Assembly: GCF_001315105.1 (NCBI RefSeq)
Contig: NZ_BAZR01000015.1
Location: 48,327 to 112,326, forward strand
Direction of reading: 5' to 3'
Origin: Paenibacillus sp. JCM 10914
GTDB lineage: Bacteria; Bacillota; Bacilli; Paenibacillales; Paenibacillaceae
DNA length: 64,000 nucleotides
Below the pieces are notes generated by a model, which was not told the DNA's origin, ran no database searches, and saw only the letters and a list, made by a program, of their open reading frames with translations. Positions 25,944 to 34,543 of the stretch are shown here, in pieces (positions within the stretch are counted from its first letter, which is position 1; each line of letters starts with the position of its first letter). The translations under genes and the position numbers were made by a program.

Positions 25944-26705
25944 TCACGACCGGTAAACGGTAATGCCTTTTTCTTGAAATGGTTTAATGTCGGATTCTGA
26001 AGCTTCGGTACCGGTGACAATGGTATGGATGGCGCTGTTCGGAGCGACCGTATGCAGCGAGAGCTTACCGATTTTGCTGTGGTCGGTGACCACGATGATT
26101 TCCCCGGCGGCTGCGATCATCCCTTGCTTGGCAGGCACGAGCAGTGCTTCAGGATGCATCAGGCCGTGCTGCGGGTGCAGGGCTGGAGTTCCGATAAAGG
26201 CTTTCTCCACATGCAGGCTTTTCAATACATGATCCGTAAACATCCCATTGAGCATATAACTGGATGGGTAAAGATCCCCGCCAGTCAGAATAACCTTGAT
26301 TCCCGGCGCATCGCGCAGCTCGACTGCGACATTCAGATCATTGGTAATGACGGTAATATTGGACCGGTGGACTAAGTGGGCAGCGATATGCAGCGTAGTC
26401 GTACCGGAATCAATTATAATATTCTCTCCGTCCTCAACCAAGGAGGCAGCAAGTTGGCCGATTCGCATTTTCTCATCTCGATGAACGCTCGTACGCTCAT
26501 TAAATGAAGGCTCGTTATGAGTCCATTGCTCCATAATTACTCCGCCATGAGTACGCTTCAGTACGCCCTCGCCTTCAATATCGGCCAAGTCACGGCGAAT
26601 CGTGGCTGAATGAACCTGGAACTCCTCGGCCAAGGCAGCGACCGTTGCCGTTCGGTATTGACGTACATAATCAATAATCCTCTTCTTTCGTTCATGTGCT
26701 AGCAA
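25944..26705 (-). CDS. DeoR/GlpR family transcriptional repressor
   Basis: 253 residues. N-terminal DeoR helix-turn-helix with the family signature (AALAEEFQVHSATIRRDLADIE, then GVLKRTHGG) and a C-terminal sugar-phosphate sensing domain (IDSGTTTLHIAAHL, VTDHSKIG). Divergent from the glycerophosphodiester operon, so it most likely controls it in response to a phosphorylated intermediate such as glycerol phosphate or DHAP. That control is inferred. Confidence 0.9.
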   Translation of the reverse strand: MLAHERKKRIIDYVRQYRTATVAALAEEFQVHSATIRRDLADIEGEGVLKRTHGGVIMEQWTHNEPSFNERTSVHRDEKMRIGQLAASLVEDGENIIIDSGTTTLHIAAHLVHRSNITVITNDLNVAVELRDAPGIKVILTGGDLYPSSYMLNGMFTDHVLKSLHVEKAFIGTPALHPQHGLMHPEALLVPAKQGMIAAAGEIIVVTDHSKIGKLSLHTVAPNSAIHTIVTGTEASESDIKPFQEKGITVYRS

Positions 26706-26931
26706 TTCGCAATAACTCCTTCCATTTCGGACATCTCATTGGGTATGTGCGTTTTTACATTCAATGCTCAAGTTTGTTCTTTTATGCTTAAGAAATGTAG
26801 CCCCTTACATTTTATCCCCCATATGTTAAGAGATTGTTAAAAACCAGCCAGCTCAACATTTACAAACTAAGTACGATGCTCTAACACTCCGCTAATGATA
26901 TGGCCATACAATCAATTTAAATAAAAAATGA

Positions 26932-26954
26932 GCAAAAGTGATCATTACTTGTGC
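26932..26954. promoter_or_regulatory. Candidate DeoR operator dyad
   Basis: GCAAAAGT-gatcatt-ACTTGTGC is an imperfect inverted repeat in the 367-base divergent region. Two near-direct repeats ATGCTCAAG (26764-26772) and ATGCTTAAG (26784-26792), spaced 20 bases, lie nearer the regulator gene and could be further sites. No assignment is proven. Confidence 0.4.
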
Positions 26955-27072
26955 ATTTCATGCGTAGTTATTAGCAGATGTGTGTAAGGGATTTCAATTA
27001 TGGTTCGTCTGTTCGTTTTTTATGGATCATGCAATGACAGCATCATAATACGATTCGTGAGGGGGATCGCTC

Positions 27073-28128
27073 TTGGCATCGATTGAATTCGTAAAAGTAA
27101 GCAAGGTATTTGACCGTCAACCCGTCATTCAAGATTTGGATCTGAATATTGAGGACGGTAAGTTCACTGTGTTGGTAGGACCGTCAGGCTGTGGCAAAAC
27201 GACGCTGCTGCGTATGATTGCAGGCATTGATCCGCAGACCTCGGGCTCGGTCCTGATTAACGGCAAGGATGTGACCCGAATTGCACCGGGCAAGCGTGGC
27301 GTAGCCATGGTGTTCCAGAATTATGCCATCTATCCGACGATGTCGGTGCGCGATAATATCGAATTCGGTCTGGTGAACAACAAAGTTCCCAAGGATGAAC
27401 GGACGCGTCTGGTGGAGACGATCGGGACAACGGTCGGACTCGGTGAATATCTCGACCGTAAGCCTTCGACGCTATCCGGTGGGCAGCGGCAGCGGGTGGC
27501 CTTGGCAAGAGCGATGGTCAAGAATCCGTCGGTATTTCTCATGGATGAGCCGCTCTCTAACCTGGATGCGAAGCTGCGCGTCCAGATGCGCATTGAACTG
27601 ATCGAACTGCATAAGAAGCTGGGTTCGACTTTCGTCTACGTAACCCATGATCAGATGGAAGCGATGTCGATGGCGGATACGATTGTATTGATGAATCACG
27701 GTGTGATCCAACAGGAGGCAGCACCGGAGGTTGTTTACCGCAAACCGAACAATCTGTTTGCGGCTCAATTTATCGGTGTGCCCCCGATGAACATCGCTCC
27801 GATTGGGGAAGACAAGACGACTTTTGGATTTCGACCGGAGAGCGCCGTGGTAACGACGGAGCCTGGAGAGTATCACTACTCGGTGAAGGGGACCGTGGTT
27901 ACCCGCGAAATGCTGGGCTCGGAGACGATCTATCAAGTGAAGACCGTCGATGGGCAAGCGTTTATGGTGAAATGTCCGGATGATCGATTCCATGTCGATC
28001 AAGTCGTGTACCTCGGCGTTCCCGCAGATAAGCTGTATTTCTTCGGAACCGATGAGAACCGGATCGATGAGCAGGATGCACGGTATCGTGAACTGCTGGA
28101 GCGTCTATGGGGAACAGCGCATGGATAA
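27073..28128 (+). CDS. ugpC: ABC transporter ATP-binding protein, UgpC/MalK type
   Basis: 351 residues. Walker A GPSGCGKTT, Q-loop MVFQNYAIYP, signature LSGGQRQRVALARA, Walker B SVFLMDEPLSNLDAK, H-loop YVTHDQMEAM, then a C-terminal regulatory TOBE-type region. TTG start at 27073 follows GAGGGGGA. First gene of an importer operon whose later genes are a phosphodiesterase and glycerol-1-phosphate dehydrogenase, which points to glycerophosphodiester or glycerol phosphate rather than sugar uptake. Confidence 0.9.
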   Translation: MASIEFVKVSKVFDRQPVIQDLDLNIEDGKFTVLVGPSGCGKTTLLRMIAGIDPQTSGSVLINGKDVTRIAPGKRGVAMVFQNYAIYPTMSVRDNIEFGLVNNKVPKDERTRLVETIGTTVGLGEYLDRKPSTLSGGQRQRVALARAMVKNPSVFLMDEPLSNLDAKLRVQMRIELIELHKKLGSTFVYVTHDQMEAMSMADTIVLMNHGVIQQEAAPEVVYRKPNNLFAAQFIGVPPMNIAPIGEDKTTFGFRPESAVVTTEPGEYHYSVKGTVVTREMLGSETIYQVKTVDGQAFMVKCPDDRFHVDQVVYLGVPADKLYFFGTDENRIDEQDARYRELLERLWGTAHG

Positions 28129-28999
28129 GAAGCGGATATGGGAAGGGATACGGCCTTACGTGCTGATTGCACCGGCGATGACAGGCATTCTGCTGTTCGT
28201 GATGTATCCGGTCGGTTATTTGATGTATTTGAGCCTCTTCAAATACAATTTGATGAACAAAGACAAGAGCAGGTTCGTGGGGCTTGATAATTTTACACAA
28301 ATTCTGAGTCGGGGTGATTTCTACAAAGCGCTCTGGAATACAAGCCTATATACCGTTGGCGTTGTGGTTCTGACGATGATGCTGTCGCTGCTGATTGCCG
28401 TTTGGCTGAATAAGAAGGGAAGATTCAACCAGGTCGTGCAGGCGGGAATTTTCACGCCCCATGTAGTGTCGATCGTCTCGATCTCGCTCGTATGGCTGTG
28501 GCTGATGGAGCCTAATCAAGGGATGCTGAACTATATCCTCAAGCTGCTCGGCCTTCCGCCCTCTGCGTGGCTGCAAAGTTCCAAGACGGCGCTGTTGTCC
28601 GTCATCATCGTCTCCGTCTGGCAGGCGATCGGCTATTATACACTCATTATCGTCGCTGCTCTTCAGAGCATTTCGCCTAGCATTTATGAGGCAGCGGCGC
28701 TGGATAACGCGAGTAAATTCAAGGTGTTCTTCAAGATTACCTTGCCCATGATATCACCGCAGTTGTTTTTTATCCTAATTATCATGACGATCGGCTCGTT
28801 CAAGGTGTTTGATACCGTTCAGGTTATGACCGGCGGTGGGCCTAACAATGCAACCACTACGCTTGTGTACTACATTTACGGGTTCCGGACGACCAATATC
28901 GGCTATTCGGCAGCGACGGGCGTGGTGCTAATGGCCATCATCGGACTGCTTACATTCGTTTATTTCCGGCTGCTGTCAAGAAAGGTCCACTATCAGTAA
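28121..28999 (+). CDS. ugpA: ABC transporter permease, UgpA/MalF type
   Basis: 292 residues with six membrane segments; N-terminal LIAPAMTGILLFVMYPVGYL and the EAA loop YEAAALDNASKFKVFFKITLPMISP. ATG at 28121 overlaps the ATPase stop by 8 bases (ATGGATAA), showing coupling. Confidence 0.92.
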   Translation: MDKKRIWEGIRPYVLIAPAMTGILLFVMYPVGYLMYLSLFKYNLMNKDKSRFVGLDNFTQILSRGDFYKALWNTSLYTVGVVVLTMMLSLLIAVWLNKKGRFNQVVQAGIFTPHVVSIVSISLVWLWLMEPNQGMLNYILKLLGLPPSAWLQSSKTALLSVIIVSVWQAIGYYTLIIVAALQSISPSIYEAAALDNASKFKVFFKITLPMISPQLFFILIIMTIGSFKVFDTVQVMTGGGPNNATTTLVYYIYGFRTTNIGYSAATGVVLMAIIGLLTFVYFRLLSRKVHYQ

Positions 29000-29038
29000 G
29001 TCGTTCGATGAGCATTTGGATAAAGGAGGAGCCACAGT

Positions 29039-29872
29039 TTGAGAAGCTTTGAATGGAAGACCGTATCGCAATGGCTTGGTTATCTGCTGAAGGCAGTGAC
29101 GCTAATGATCTTTATATTCCCCTTCCTGTGGATGATCTCGACGTCGCTGCAGACGTTCCGCGAGACGATGTCGTTTCCGCCTACGTGGATTCCAGCCACG
29201 CCGCAGTGGGGCAACTTCGCCGAAGCGATGAATGCAGGGCCTTTCCTGACGTATTTCAGGAACTCTGCCGTTGTCACGGGTTCGATCATTATTTTGCAAT
29301 TTATGATTATGATTCCCGCAGCGTACTCCTTTGCCAAATACAAGTTTCATGGAAAAACCGTACTGTTTGGCCTAATCTTGCTGGCATTTATGATACCGGG
29401 TCAGGTTACGTTCATCCCGGTCTATCTGATGATGGCGGATTGGGGGTTGGTGAAGACGCTGCTGCCGCAGATCATACCGTTTATCTCGAACGCCTTTGGC
29501 ATCTTCTTGCTGCGGCAATATTTCATGCAGATTCCGGAGGAGATTATCGAAGCGGCCCGGCTGGACAATGCGAATGAATTCAAGATTATGTGGAGAATCA
29601 TGATTCCGATGTCAAAGCCTGCGCTGGCCACGATCGGACTATTCAGCTTCGTGAGTCATTGGAATGATTATTTCTGGCCGCTCGTCATGACCGATTCCGC
29701 CGCTGTACGTCCGCTGACGCTCGGGATTGCGATGCTCAGGGAGACGGAAGGGATCAGCAACTGGCACATCATCATGGCTGGCAATGTGATTCTCGTGGTT
29801 CCGATTCTACTGGTGTATCTCTTCTGCTCCAAGCATATCGTGAAGGCGTTCGTCTATTCCGGTATTAAATAA
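29039..29872 (+). CDS. ugpE: ABC transporter permease, UgpE/MalG type
   Basis: 277 residues, six membrane segments, with WMISTSLQTFRE near the start and the EAA loop IEAARLDNANEFKIMWRIMIPMSKPA. TTG start follows AAAGGAGGAG. Pairs with UgpA-like permease to form the channel. Confidence 0.92.
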   Translation: MRSFEWKTVSQWLGYLLKAVTLMIFIFPFLWMISTSLQTFRETMSFPPTWIPATPQWGNFAEAMNAGPFLTYFRNSAVVTGSIIILQFMIMIPAAYSFAKYKFHGKTVLFGLILLAFMIPGQVTFIPVYLMMADWGLVKTLLPQIIPFISNAFGIFLLRQYFMQIPEEIIEAARLDNANEFKIMWRIMIPMSKPALATIGLFSFVSHWNDYFWPLVMTDSAAVRPLTLGIAMLRETEGISNWHIIMAGNVILVVPILLVYLFCSKHIVKAFVYSGIK

Positions 29873-29895
29873 TAATCAATGGAGGAATGAAATCA

Positions 29896-31233
29896 ATGAA
29901 CACGAAATGGTATTCGCTGCTCTCGATTATTCTGCTATTTAGTCTGCTTGCCGCATGTGGCGGTGGAGGCTCCAGTACAGGTTCGGCCGGCGAAACGCCA
30001 GGCAACGGCGGAACGGGAACGAACGGCGGCGCAGAAACTCCGCCTGCCAGCCAAGGCAAGACGACCGTACAATTCTGGCATTCGCTTGGAGGCAAGAACG
30101 GCGAGTATACCGATGCATTAATCCAGCGCTTTAATGCTGCCCATAGCGATATCGAAGTTGTAGGTACGTTTCAAGGGGGGTATGATGAGACCGTAACCAA
30201 GCTGCAGCAAGCGATTGCCTCAGGCACTGGCCCGGACGTCAGCATGCTGGAGCGGGCTTACGTTCAGATGTTCGCCGATTCTGAAGTACTGGAGGATTTG
30301 ACGCCGTATATGGAGGGATCGGGAATCAGTGCAGATGATTTTACACCGGGTCTGATGGGGCATTCCGTCTTTAATGATCAACTCGTATCCCTGCCGCTTA
30401 ACCGCTCGACTCCAATCCTGCACGTCAATAAATCAATGCTGGATGAGGCAGGGTTGGAAATTCCGACGACATGGGAAGAGATGAGGGAAGTGGCGGGTAA
30501 GTTAGCGGTGAAGGAAGGCAATGAATATAAGCGGTATGGCCTTACAATGCCATATGATACGTGGTATCCCATTGCGATGATTACTCAGGCAGGGGGTAAA
30601 TTCTTCAATGATGAAGGGACGACGATCGGTTTCGGTGATAACGGAGCCGGGCACAAGGTATTCTCTTATCTGAAGGATCTGCAAAGCTCCGGTGCGCTCT
30701 ATTATCCGCCGGCTCAGGATTCGGGTAATATTGTGAATAGCATGTTTGTTGAAGGTAAGGTCGGCATGATGTTCCAGTCGACCGGGTCGATTGGCGGTCT
30801 TAGCAGCACCGTTGACTTTGATTATGTAACGGCATTTCTTCCGAAAGACGAAGTATTTGCGAACCCGACCGGGGGGGCGAATGTGACGATGCTGGCGGCT
30901 TCCAAGCATAAGGAAGCGGCCTGGGAATTCATTCGTTGGATGGAGATGGAGGAAGAGGGAGGTCTCGAATTCATCCTGCAATCAGGTTATCTTCCGTTTA
31001 CGAAGAAGATGGTAGAATCCGAGAAGATGCAGGCGCTGTGGGCCGAAGAGCCTAACCGCAAGGTGGCGTACGACCAGCTAGAACACGCCATTGATACGAA
31101 TAAGGATGTAGCGTGGCCGGAAATCATGCACGAGTTCTTCTCCGCCATCGAAGCGATCATGTATGACAGCAAAGATATTGATTCGACGATCGATACGTTC
31201 AGAAAAGAAACCGAGCGGATTTTAGGACAATAA
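29896..31233 (+). CDS. ugpB: Extracellular solute-binding lipoprotein, UgpB type
   Basis: 445 residues. Lipoprotein signal with lipobox LLAAC (Cys21), then a glycine/serine-rich linker and a family 1 solute-binding domain (FWHSLGGKNGEYTDALIQRFN, QQAIASGTGPDVSML, LPLNRSTPILHVNK, GKVGMMFQSTGSIG). The ATG at 29887 is too near the GGAGGA site, so 29896 is preferred. It probably binds glycerol-3-phosphate or glycerophosphodiesters; the specificity is inferred from the operon. Confidence 0.9.
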   Translation: MNTKWYSLLSIILLFSLLAACGGGGSSTGSAGETPGNGGTGTNGGAETPPASQGKTTVQFWHSLGGKNGEYTDALIQRFNAAHSDIEVVGTFQGGYDETVTKLQQAIASGTGPDVSMLERAYVQMFADSEVLEDLTPYMEGSGISADDFTPGLMGHSVFNDQLVSLPLNRSTPILHVNKSMLDEAGLEIPTTWEEMREVAGKLAVKEGNEYKRYGLTMPYDTWYPIAMITQAGGKFFNDEGTTIGFGDNGAGHKVFSYLKDLQSSGALYYPPAQDSGNIVNSMFVEGKVGMMFQSTGSIGGLSSTVDFDYVTAFLPKDEVFANPTGGANVTMLAASKHKEAAWEFIRWMEMEEEGGLEFILQSGYLPFTKKMVESEKMQALWAEEPNRKVAYDQLEHAIDTNKDVAWPEIMHEFFSAIEAIMYDSKDIDSTIDTFRKETERILGQ

Positions 31234-31257
31234 CTAGGTAGGGGAGTGACAATCCAT

Positions 31258-32028
31258 ATGATCGAACGACTACAGGAGCCATCCTGTCCCATGGTGGCAG
31301 CCCATCGGGGATATAAAGCAGCCTATCCCGAGAATACGCTGCTGGCCTTTCGCAAAGCACTTGAACTTGGCGTTGATATGCTGGAATTCGATCTGCGTCT
31401 ATCTCAGGACGGAGAGGTTGTCGTCATTCATGACGCTACGCTAGAGCGTACGACAAGCGGCAGCGGGGAGGTTCGCAACCACACGCTGGGCGAGTTGAAG
31501 ACGCTGGATGCGGGCGGCTGGTTCGCAGCGGAATTCGAAGGGCTGAAGATCCCGACGTTCGCGGAATTGTGTGAGCTGCTGAAGGCATACCCGGACGTGT
31601 TGTGCAATGTGGAGATCAAGCCAAGCCCTGACGCTAGGGAAACGGCCGATCTGGCGATTGCGATATTGAAGCGATACGAGTATTTGCCCCGCTGCGTGTT
31701 CACATGCTTTGATGCAGAGGTCCTGACTTACATTTACGATACCTACGGACTGAAGACGCAAGGCTTCCCCGGCGAGAAAATGTCCAACTTTCGCTCCGGC
31801 GACAACGGAACGTACTCGAAGATGTGGGCCATCGGAATCGAGATGTCTTGGCTGACGCCAGAGTCCGTGGACCGCTATCAAGATCAAGGCCTGCTGGTCT
31901 GGAGCTATTGTCCCGATCAGGAAGATGGCGTCGTTCGTTCTTTGGAATGCGGGGTCACCGGTATGACCTGTAACGATCCGTTACCTGCACTTGCGCTTTG
32001 TCGTGGTGAGAAGGACAGCTTCATATGA
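31258..32028 (+). CDS. ugpQ: Glycerophosphodiester phosphodiesterase
   Basis: 256 residues of the GDPD family: HRGYKAAYPENTLLAF (catalytic His and Glu-Asn), EFDLRLSQDGEVVVIHDATLERTT (Asp and second His), NVEIKP (Glu), and WSYCPD near the end. No signal peptide, so it is cytoplasmic like UgpQ, hydrolysing imported glycerophosphodiesters to glycerol phosphate and an alcohol. ATG at 31258 is preferred to GTG at 31246, which abuts the ribosome site. Followed by an overlapping dehydrogenase gene. Confidence 0.92.
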   Translation: MIERLQEPSCPMVAAHRGYKAAYPENTLLAFRKALELGVDMLEFDLRLSQDGEVVVIHDATLERTTSGSGEVRNHTLGELKTLDAGGWFAAEFEGLKIPTFAELCELLKAYPDVLCNVEIKPSPDARETADLAIAILKRYEYLPRCVFTCFDAEVLTYIYDTYGLKTQGFPGEKMSNFRSGDNGTYSKMWAIGIEMSWLTPESVDRYQDQGLLVWSYCPDQEDGVVRSLECGVTGMTCNDPLPALALCRGEKDSFI

Positions 32029-33251
32029 CCTCTATACTTACCAGCATCCGGAATTGGGCAGCGTCATCACTGCCATCCTTGCAGTTGACGGTCCTGGATG
32101 AAGTGAAGGTGGTTCAAGTCCAGGCTGCCGCCCTCCGGGAAATCGCCGATTTTCTCGATAGTCAAAGCTGGGTCTCCGTTCTCTTGGTCGTTGACGCGAA
32201 CACATACAACGCAGCAGGCCGGCAACTGGAGCGGCTGCTGTTGGAGGCGGGAATACGAACGCAGGTCACTCAGCTTCTGCCAGATCGCAAAGGGGATGTC
32301 ATCGCCGATGAGGCTTCCCTGATTCAGGCTCTGCTGGATATCCAGCAGAGCGGAAGCCAAGTCGTGCTGGCCGTAGGCGGAGGGACGATTCACGATATTA
32401 GCCGTTATGCGGCCTATACGACAGGTATCCCTTTTGTCTCGGTGCCGACGGCTGCATCCGTGGATGGTTTTACCTCAAGGGGAGCTCCGATCATCGTTCG
32501 GGGAGAGAAGAAGACCATCCCCGCAATAGGACCGAGCGCGATTTTTGCTGACGTTGATATTTTGATGCAAGCGCCGACGGAGCTCACCGCCGCAGGCTTT
32601 GGTGATATTCTGGGCAAGCATACGTCATTGTTCGACTGGATGTTCGGTCATCTGGCGGCAGAGGAGCCTCACTTGCAAATAGCTGCGGACATGACGGCTG
32701 CCGCCCTCCGCGATTGCGTGCAGGCGGTAGACCAGATCGCTGGAAGAAGTGAAGAAGGCATACGGATTTTAATGGAGGCACTTATTCAATCAGGTCTTGC
32801 TATGCTGTTGTTCGGTCAATCGCACCCGGCCTCGGGATCGGAACACCATCTGTCGCACTATTGGGAGATGGAGTATATCAGACAGGGCGAGAAGCAATTG
32901 CTGCACGGGGCGAAGGTAGGGGCCGCCAGCGTTGAAATTGCCAAGCTGTATCATCATATCGGGGAGAACGGCTTGATCCATACCGCGGATCATGCGGACG
33001 TTCAGCGTCCATACTCGGAGCGGATAGCCCGCCACTGGGATGTGATTCGGCGGAACATCGCAGCGATTCCACCCCCCTCTGAGCTTAGTGACCTCATGCG
33101 GATAGCTGGGGGGCCGGCTTCTGTATCGGAATTGTCGATTGGCGATGAGCTACTGAATCGAAGCTTACGGGAAGCCCATAAGGTGCGGTTCAACCGGTAT
33201 ACGCTCCTGCATGCCTATAACGTAGGAGATATTCGGTTACGGAAGTCATAG
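32025..33251 (+). CDS. sn-Glycerol-1-phosphate dehydrogenase (AraM/EgsA type)
   Basis: 408 residues of the iron-type alcohol dehydrogenase-like family that includes bacterial AraM and archaeal G1P dehydrogenase. Seen: NAD-binding VLAVGGGTIHDISRYAAY, VPTAASVDGFTS, metal ligands in AGFGDILGK, SGSEHHLSHYWEM and LLHGAKVG. It interconverts glycerol-1-phosphate and DHAP. ATG overlaps the phosphodiesterase stop (ATGA). In Bacillus AraM is biosynthetic, making G1P for an unusual lipid; here its place at the end of an uptake operon suggests catabolic use of G1P released from phosphatidylglycerol or lipoteichoic acid fragments. Enantiomer specificity cannot be read from sequence alone. Confidence 0.87.
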   Translation: MTSILTSIRNWAASSLPSLQLTVLDEVKVVQVQAAALREIADFLDSQSWVSVLLVVDANTYNAAGRQLERLLLEAGIRTQVTQLLPDRKGDVIADEASLIQALLDIQQSGSQVVLAVGGGTIHDISRYAAYTTGIPFVSVPTAASVDGFTSRGAPIIVRGEKKTIPAIGPSAIFADVDILMQAPTELTAAGFGDILGKHTSLFDWMFGHLAAEEPHLQIAADMTAAALRDCVQAVDQIAGRSEEGIRILMEALIQSGLAMLLFGQSHPASGSEHHLSHYWEMEYIRQGEKQLLHGAKVGAASVEIAKLYHHIGENGLIHTADHADVQRPYSERIARHWDVIRRNIAAIPPPSELSDLMRIAGGPASVSELSIGDELLNRSLREAHKVRFNRYTLLHAYNVGDIRLRKS

Positions 33252-33266
33252 TTGTTTAGAGAGACA

Positions 33267-33308
33267 AACAGGTTGGTGCATCAAATCGCACCAACCCTGT
33301 TTTTTTGC
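33267..33308. terminator. Intrinsic terminator
   Basis: AACAGGTTGGTGC pairs with GCACCAACCCTGTT (one bulged base), followed by TTTTTTT. Serves the glycerophosphodiester operon. Confidence 0.8.
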
Positions 33309-33326
33309 TGGAAATGTATCGATTTA

Positions 33327-33725
33327 TTATTCTGCAGGCTGTGGCCAGCCGCCCCACAGACTAACGGTATTACCGTCCAGATCATTGAAGCTGAAGCTGT
33401 GACCTCCATCTTCAATGAACTTCATGGCGCTGACTTTGACTTGCTTGGCTTGCAACTGCTGGTATATTCCGTGAATGTCATTCACTTGAAACTGGACGAT
33501 GGATTGCAATTGCCCCTGAATATCCGTGAACGCGAGTCGCGGAACCTCCTTGGCCTGCACAAGGCCGAAACCGGATTCACCGAGGCAGAGCCATGCGGCA
33601 GGGTCCCCCGGTGTATAAGGAAAAGTAAGAGAGAGGCCAAGCACATCCTGATACCATCTCAGTGACCGCTCGACGTCTTTCACCGGCCATTGAATAACAG
33701 CGATTCGATGCGATGTTGTTGTCAT
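33327..33725 (-). CDS. VOC (glyoxalase/bleomycin resistance) superfamily protein
   Basis: 132 residues with two beta-alpha-beta-beta-beta repeats: IAVIQWPVKDVERSLRWYQDVLGL and VNDIHGIYQQLQAKQVKV ... SFNDLDGNTVSLW. ATG at 33725 is set by AAGGAG upstream. Such proteins bind a divalent metal and serve as small-molecule dioxygenases, isomerases or binding proteins; which is unknown. It follows a sigma-type gene (33776-34519) in the same direction. Confidence 0.83.
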   Translation of the reverse strand: MTTTSHRIAVIQWPVKDVERSLRWYQDVLGLSLTFPYTPGDPAAWLCLGESGFGLVQAKEVPRLAFTDIQGQLQSIVQFQVNDIHGIYQQLQAKQVKVSAMKFIEDGGHSFSFNDLDGNTVSLWGGWPQPAE

Positions 33726-33775
33726 AAGACACACTCCTTAGCAATGATTTTCATCACCCTAATAAACGCAAGAAG

Positions 33776-34519
33776 TTAAGAAAAAGAAACGGGTGGCAAC
33801 AAAATCGCCGTAGTGCAGGTAAGCCAATGTCCGTCTGGGTCCTGAAACGTGAAGTACAGTGTCCTGCCGAGCCGTTGCACCTGCTGCAGAGTGAGATCAG
33901 CCTCGCGCATGGAGAGATACGTATTGGCGACGGCGAAGCCGTTGGCTGTCTGAAAAGCATGGATGAAGGAGTCCAGCCATTCGCCGGACATACGTCCCGT
34001 CCTTGGAGGACTGATCGTTCGTCCTTCACGCTTCGTGCTGGCATGAATTGATTGAAGTCGTTTCCTCGCTCGTTTCAGCGTTTCCTTCACCGCGCCTTCC
34101 GTGCTCTCAATCATTAAGGCGGCTTCTTTGGCCGTGTATCGGAAGACATCGACCAGAACAATGAGCACAACCTGATGTGCGGTCAACGCAGCTGTCAGAA
34201 TCTCCAAATTCTCTCGTGTAAGATAGCTGCTCTCCGTATATCGTTCCCCTTCATAACCATCCGGGAGAGGCTGTGTCTGTACTTCCTTCCGGTACTGATC
34301 GATCCAAGCATTGCGAGCCACCCGGTATACGTAGGCCTTGGATAATGTCCTTTCCGGTGAAGCCGCCAGGGTGTTATGAAGCTTGATCAGGCATTCCTGT
34401 ATGAGATCGTCGGCGTCCCAATTGGAGCCCGCAGTCAGTTTCAGGCAGTAACGCTTAAGCTCGGGAAGCCATAGCGTTAAAGATTCAGGGAGCGAGCGCG
34501 ACGAAGAAGGGGGTATCAA
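33776..34519 (-). CDS. ECF-type RNA polymerase sigma factor with C-terminal extension
   Basis: 247 residues. Region 2 at about 18-85 (NWDADDLIQECLIKLHNTL, YVYRVARNAWIDQYR) and region 4 at about 100-155 (ILTAALTAHQVVLIVLVDVFRYTAKEAALMIESTEGAVKETLKRARKRL). The last 90 residues form an extra domain as in SigJ-like (ECF41-type) factors, where the extension adjusts sigma activity. TTG start follows GGGGAGGAGTGA. There is no adjacent anti-sigma gene, as expected for that type. Confidence 0.8.
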   Translation of the reverse strand: MIPPSSSRSLPESLTLWLPELKRYCLKLTAGSNWDADDLIQECLIKLHNTLAASPERTLSKAYVYRVARNAWIDQYRKEVQTQPLPDGYEGERYTESSYLTRENLEILTAALTAHQVVLIVLVDVFRYTAKEAALMIESTEGAVKETLKRARKRLQSIHASTKREGRTISPPRTGRMSGEWLDSFIHAFQTANGFAVANTYLSMREADLTLQQVQRLGRTLYFTFQDPDGHWLTCTTAILLPPVSFS

Positions 34520-34543
34520 TTAAAAATCACTCCTCCCCAGAAA

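Noticed and set aside
29053..29577. Long overlapping frame in the UgpE-like gene
   Set aside because: Shadow of the permease frame: no family likeness, whereas the permease frame has the conserved EAA loop.
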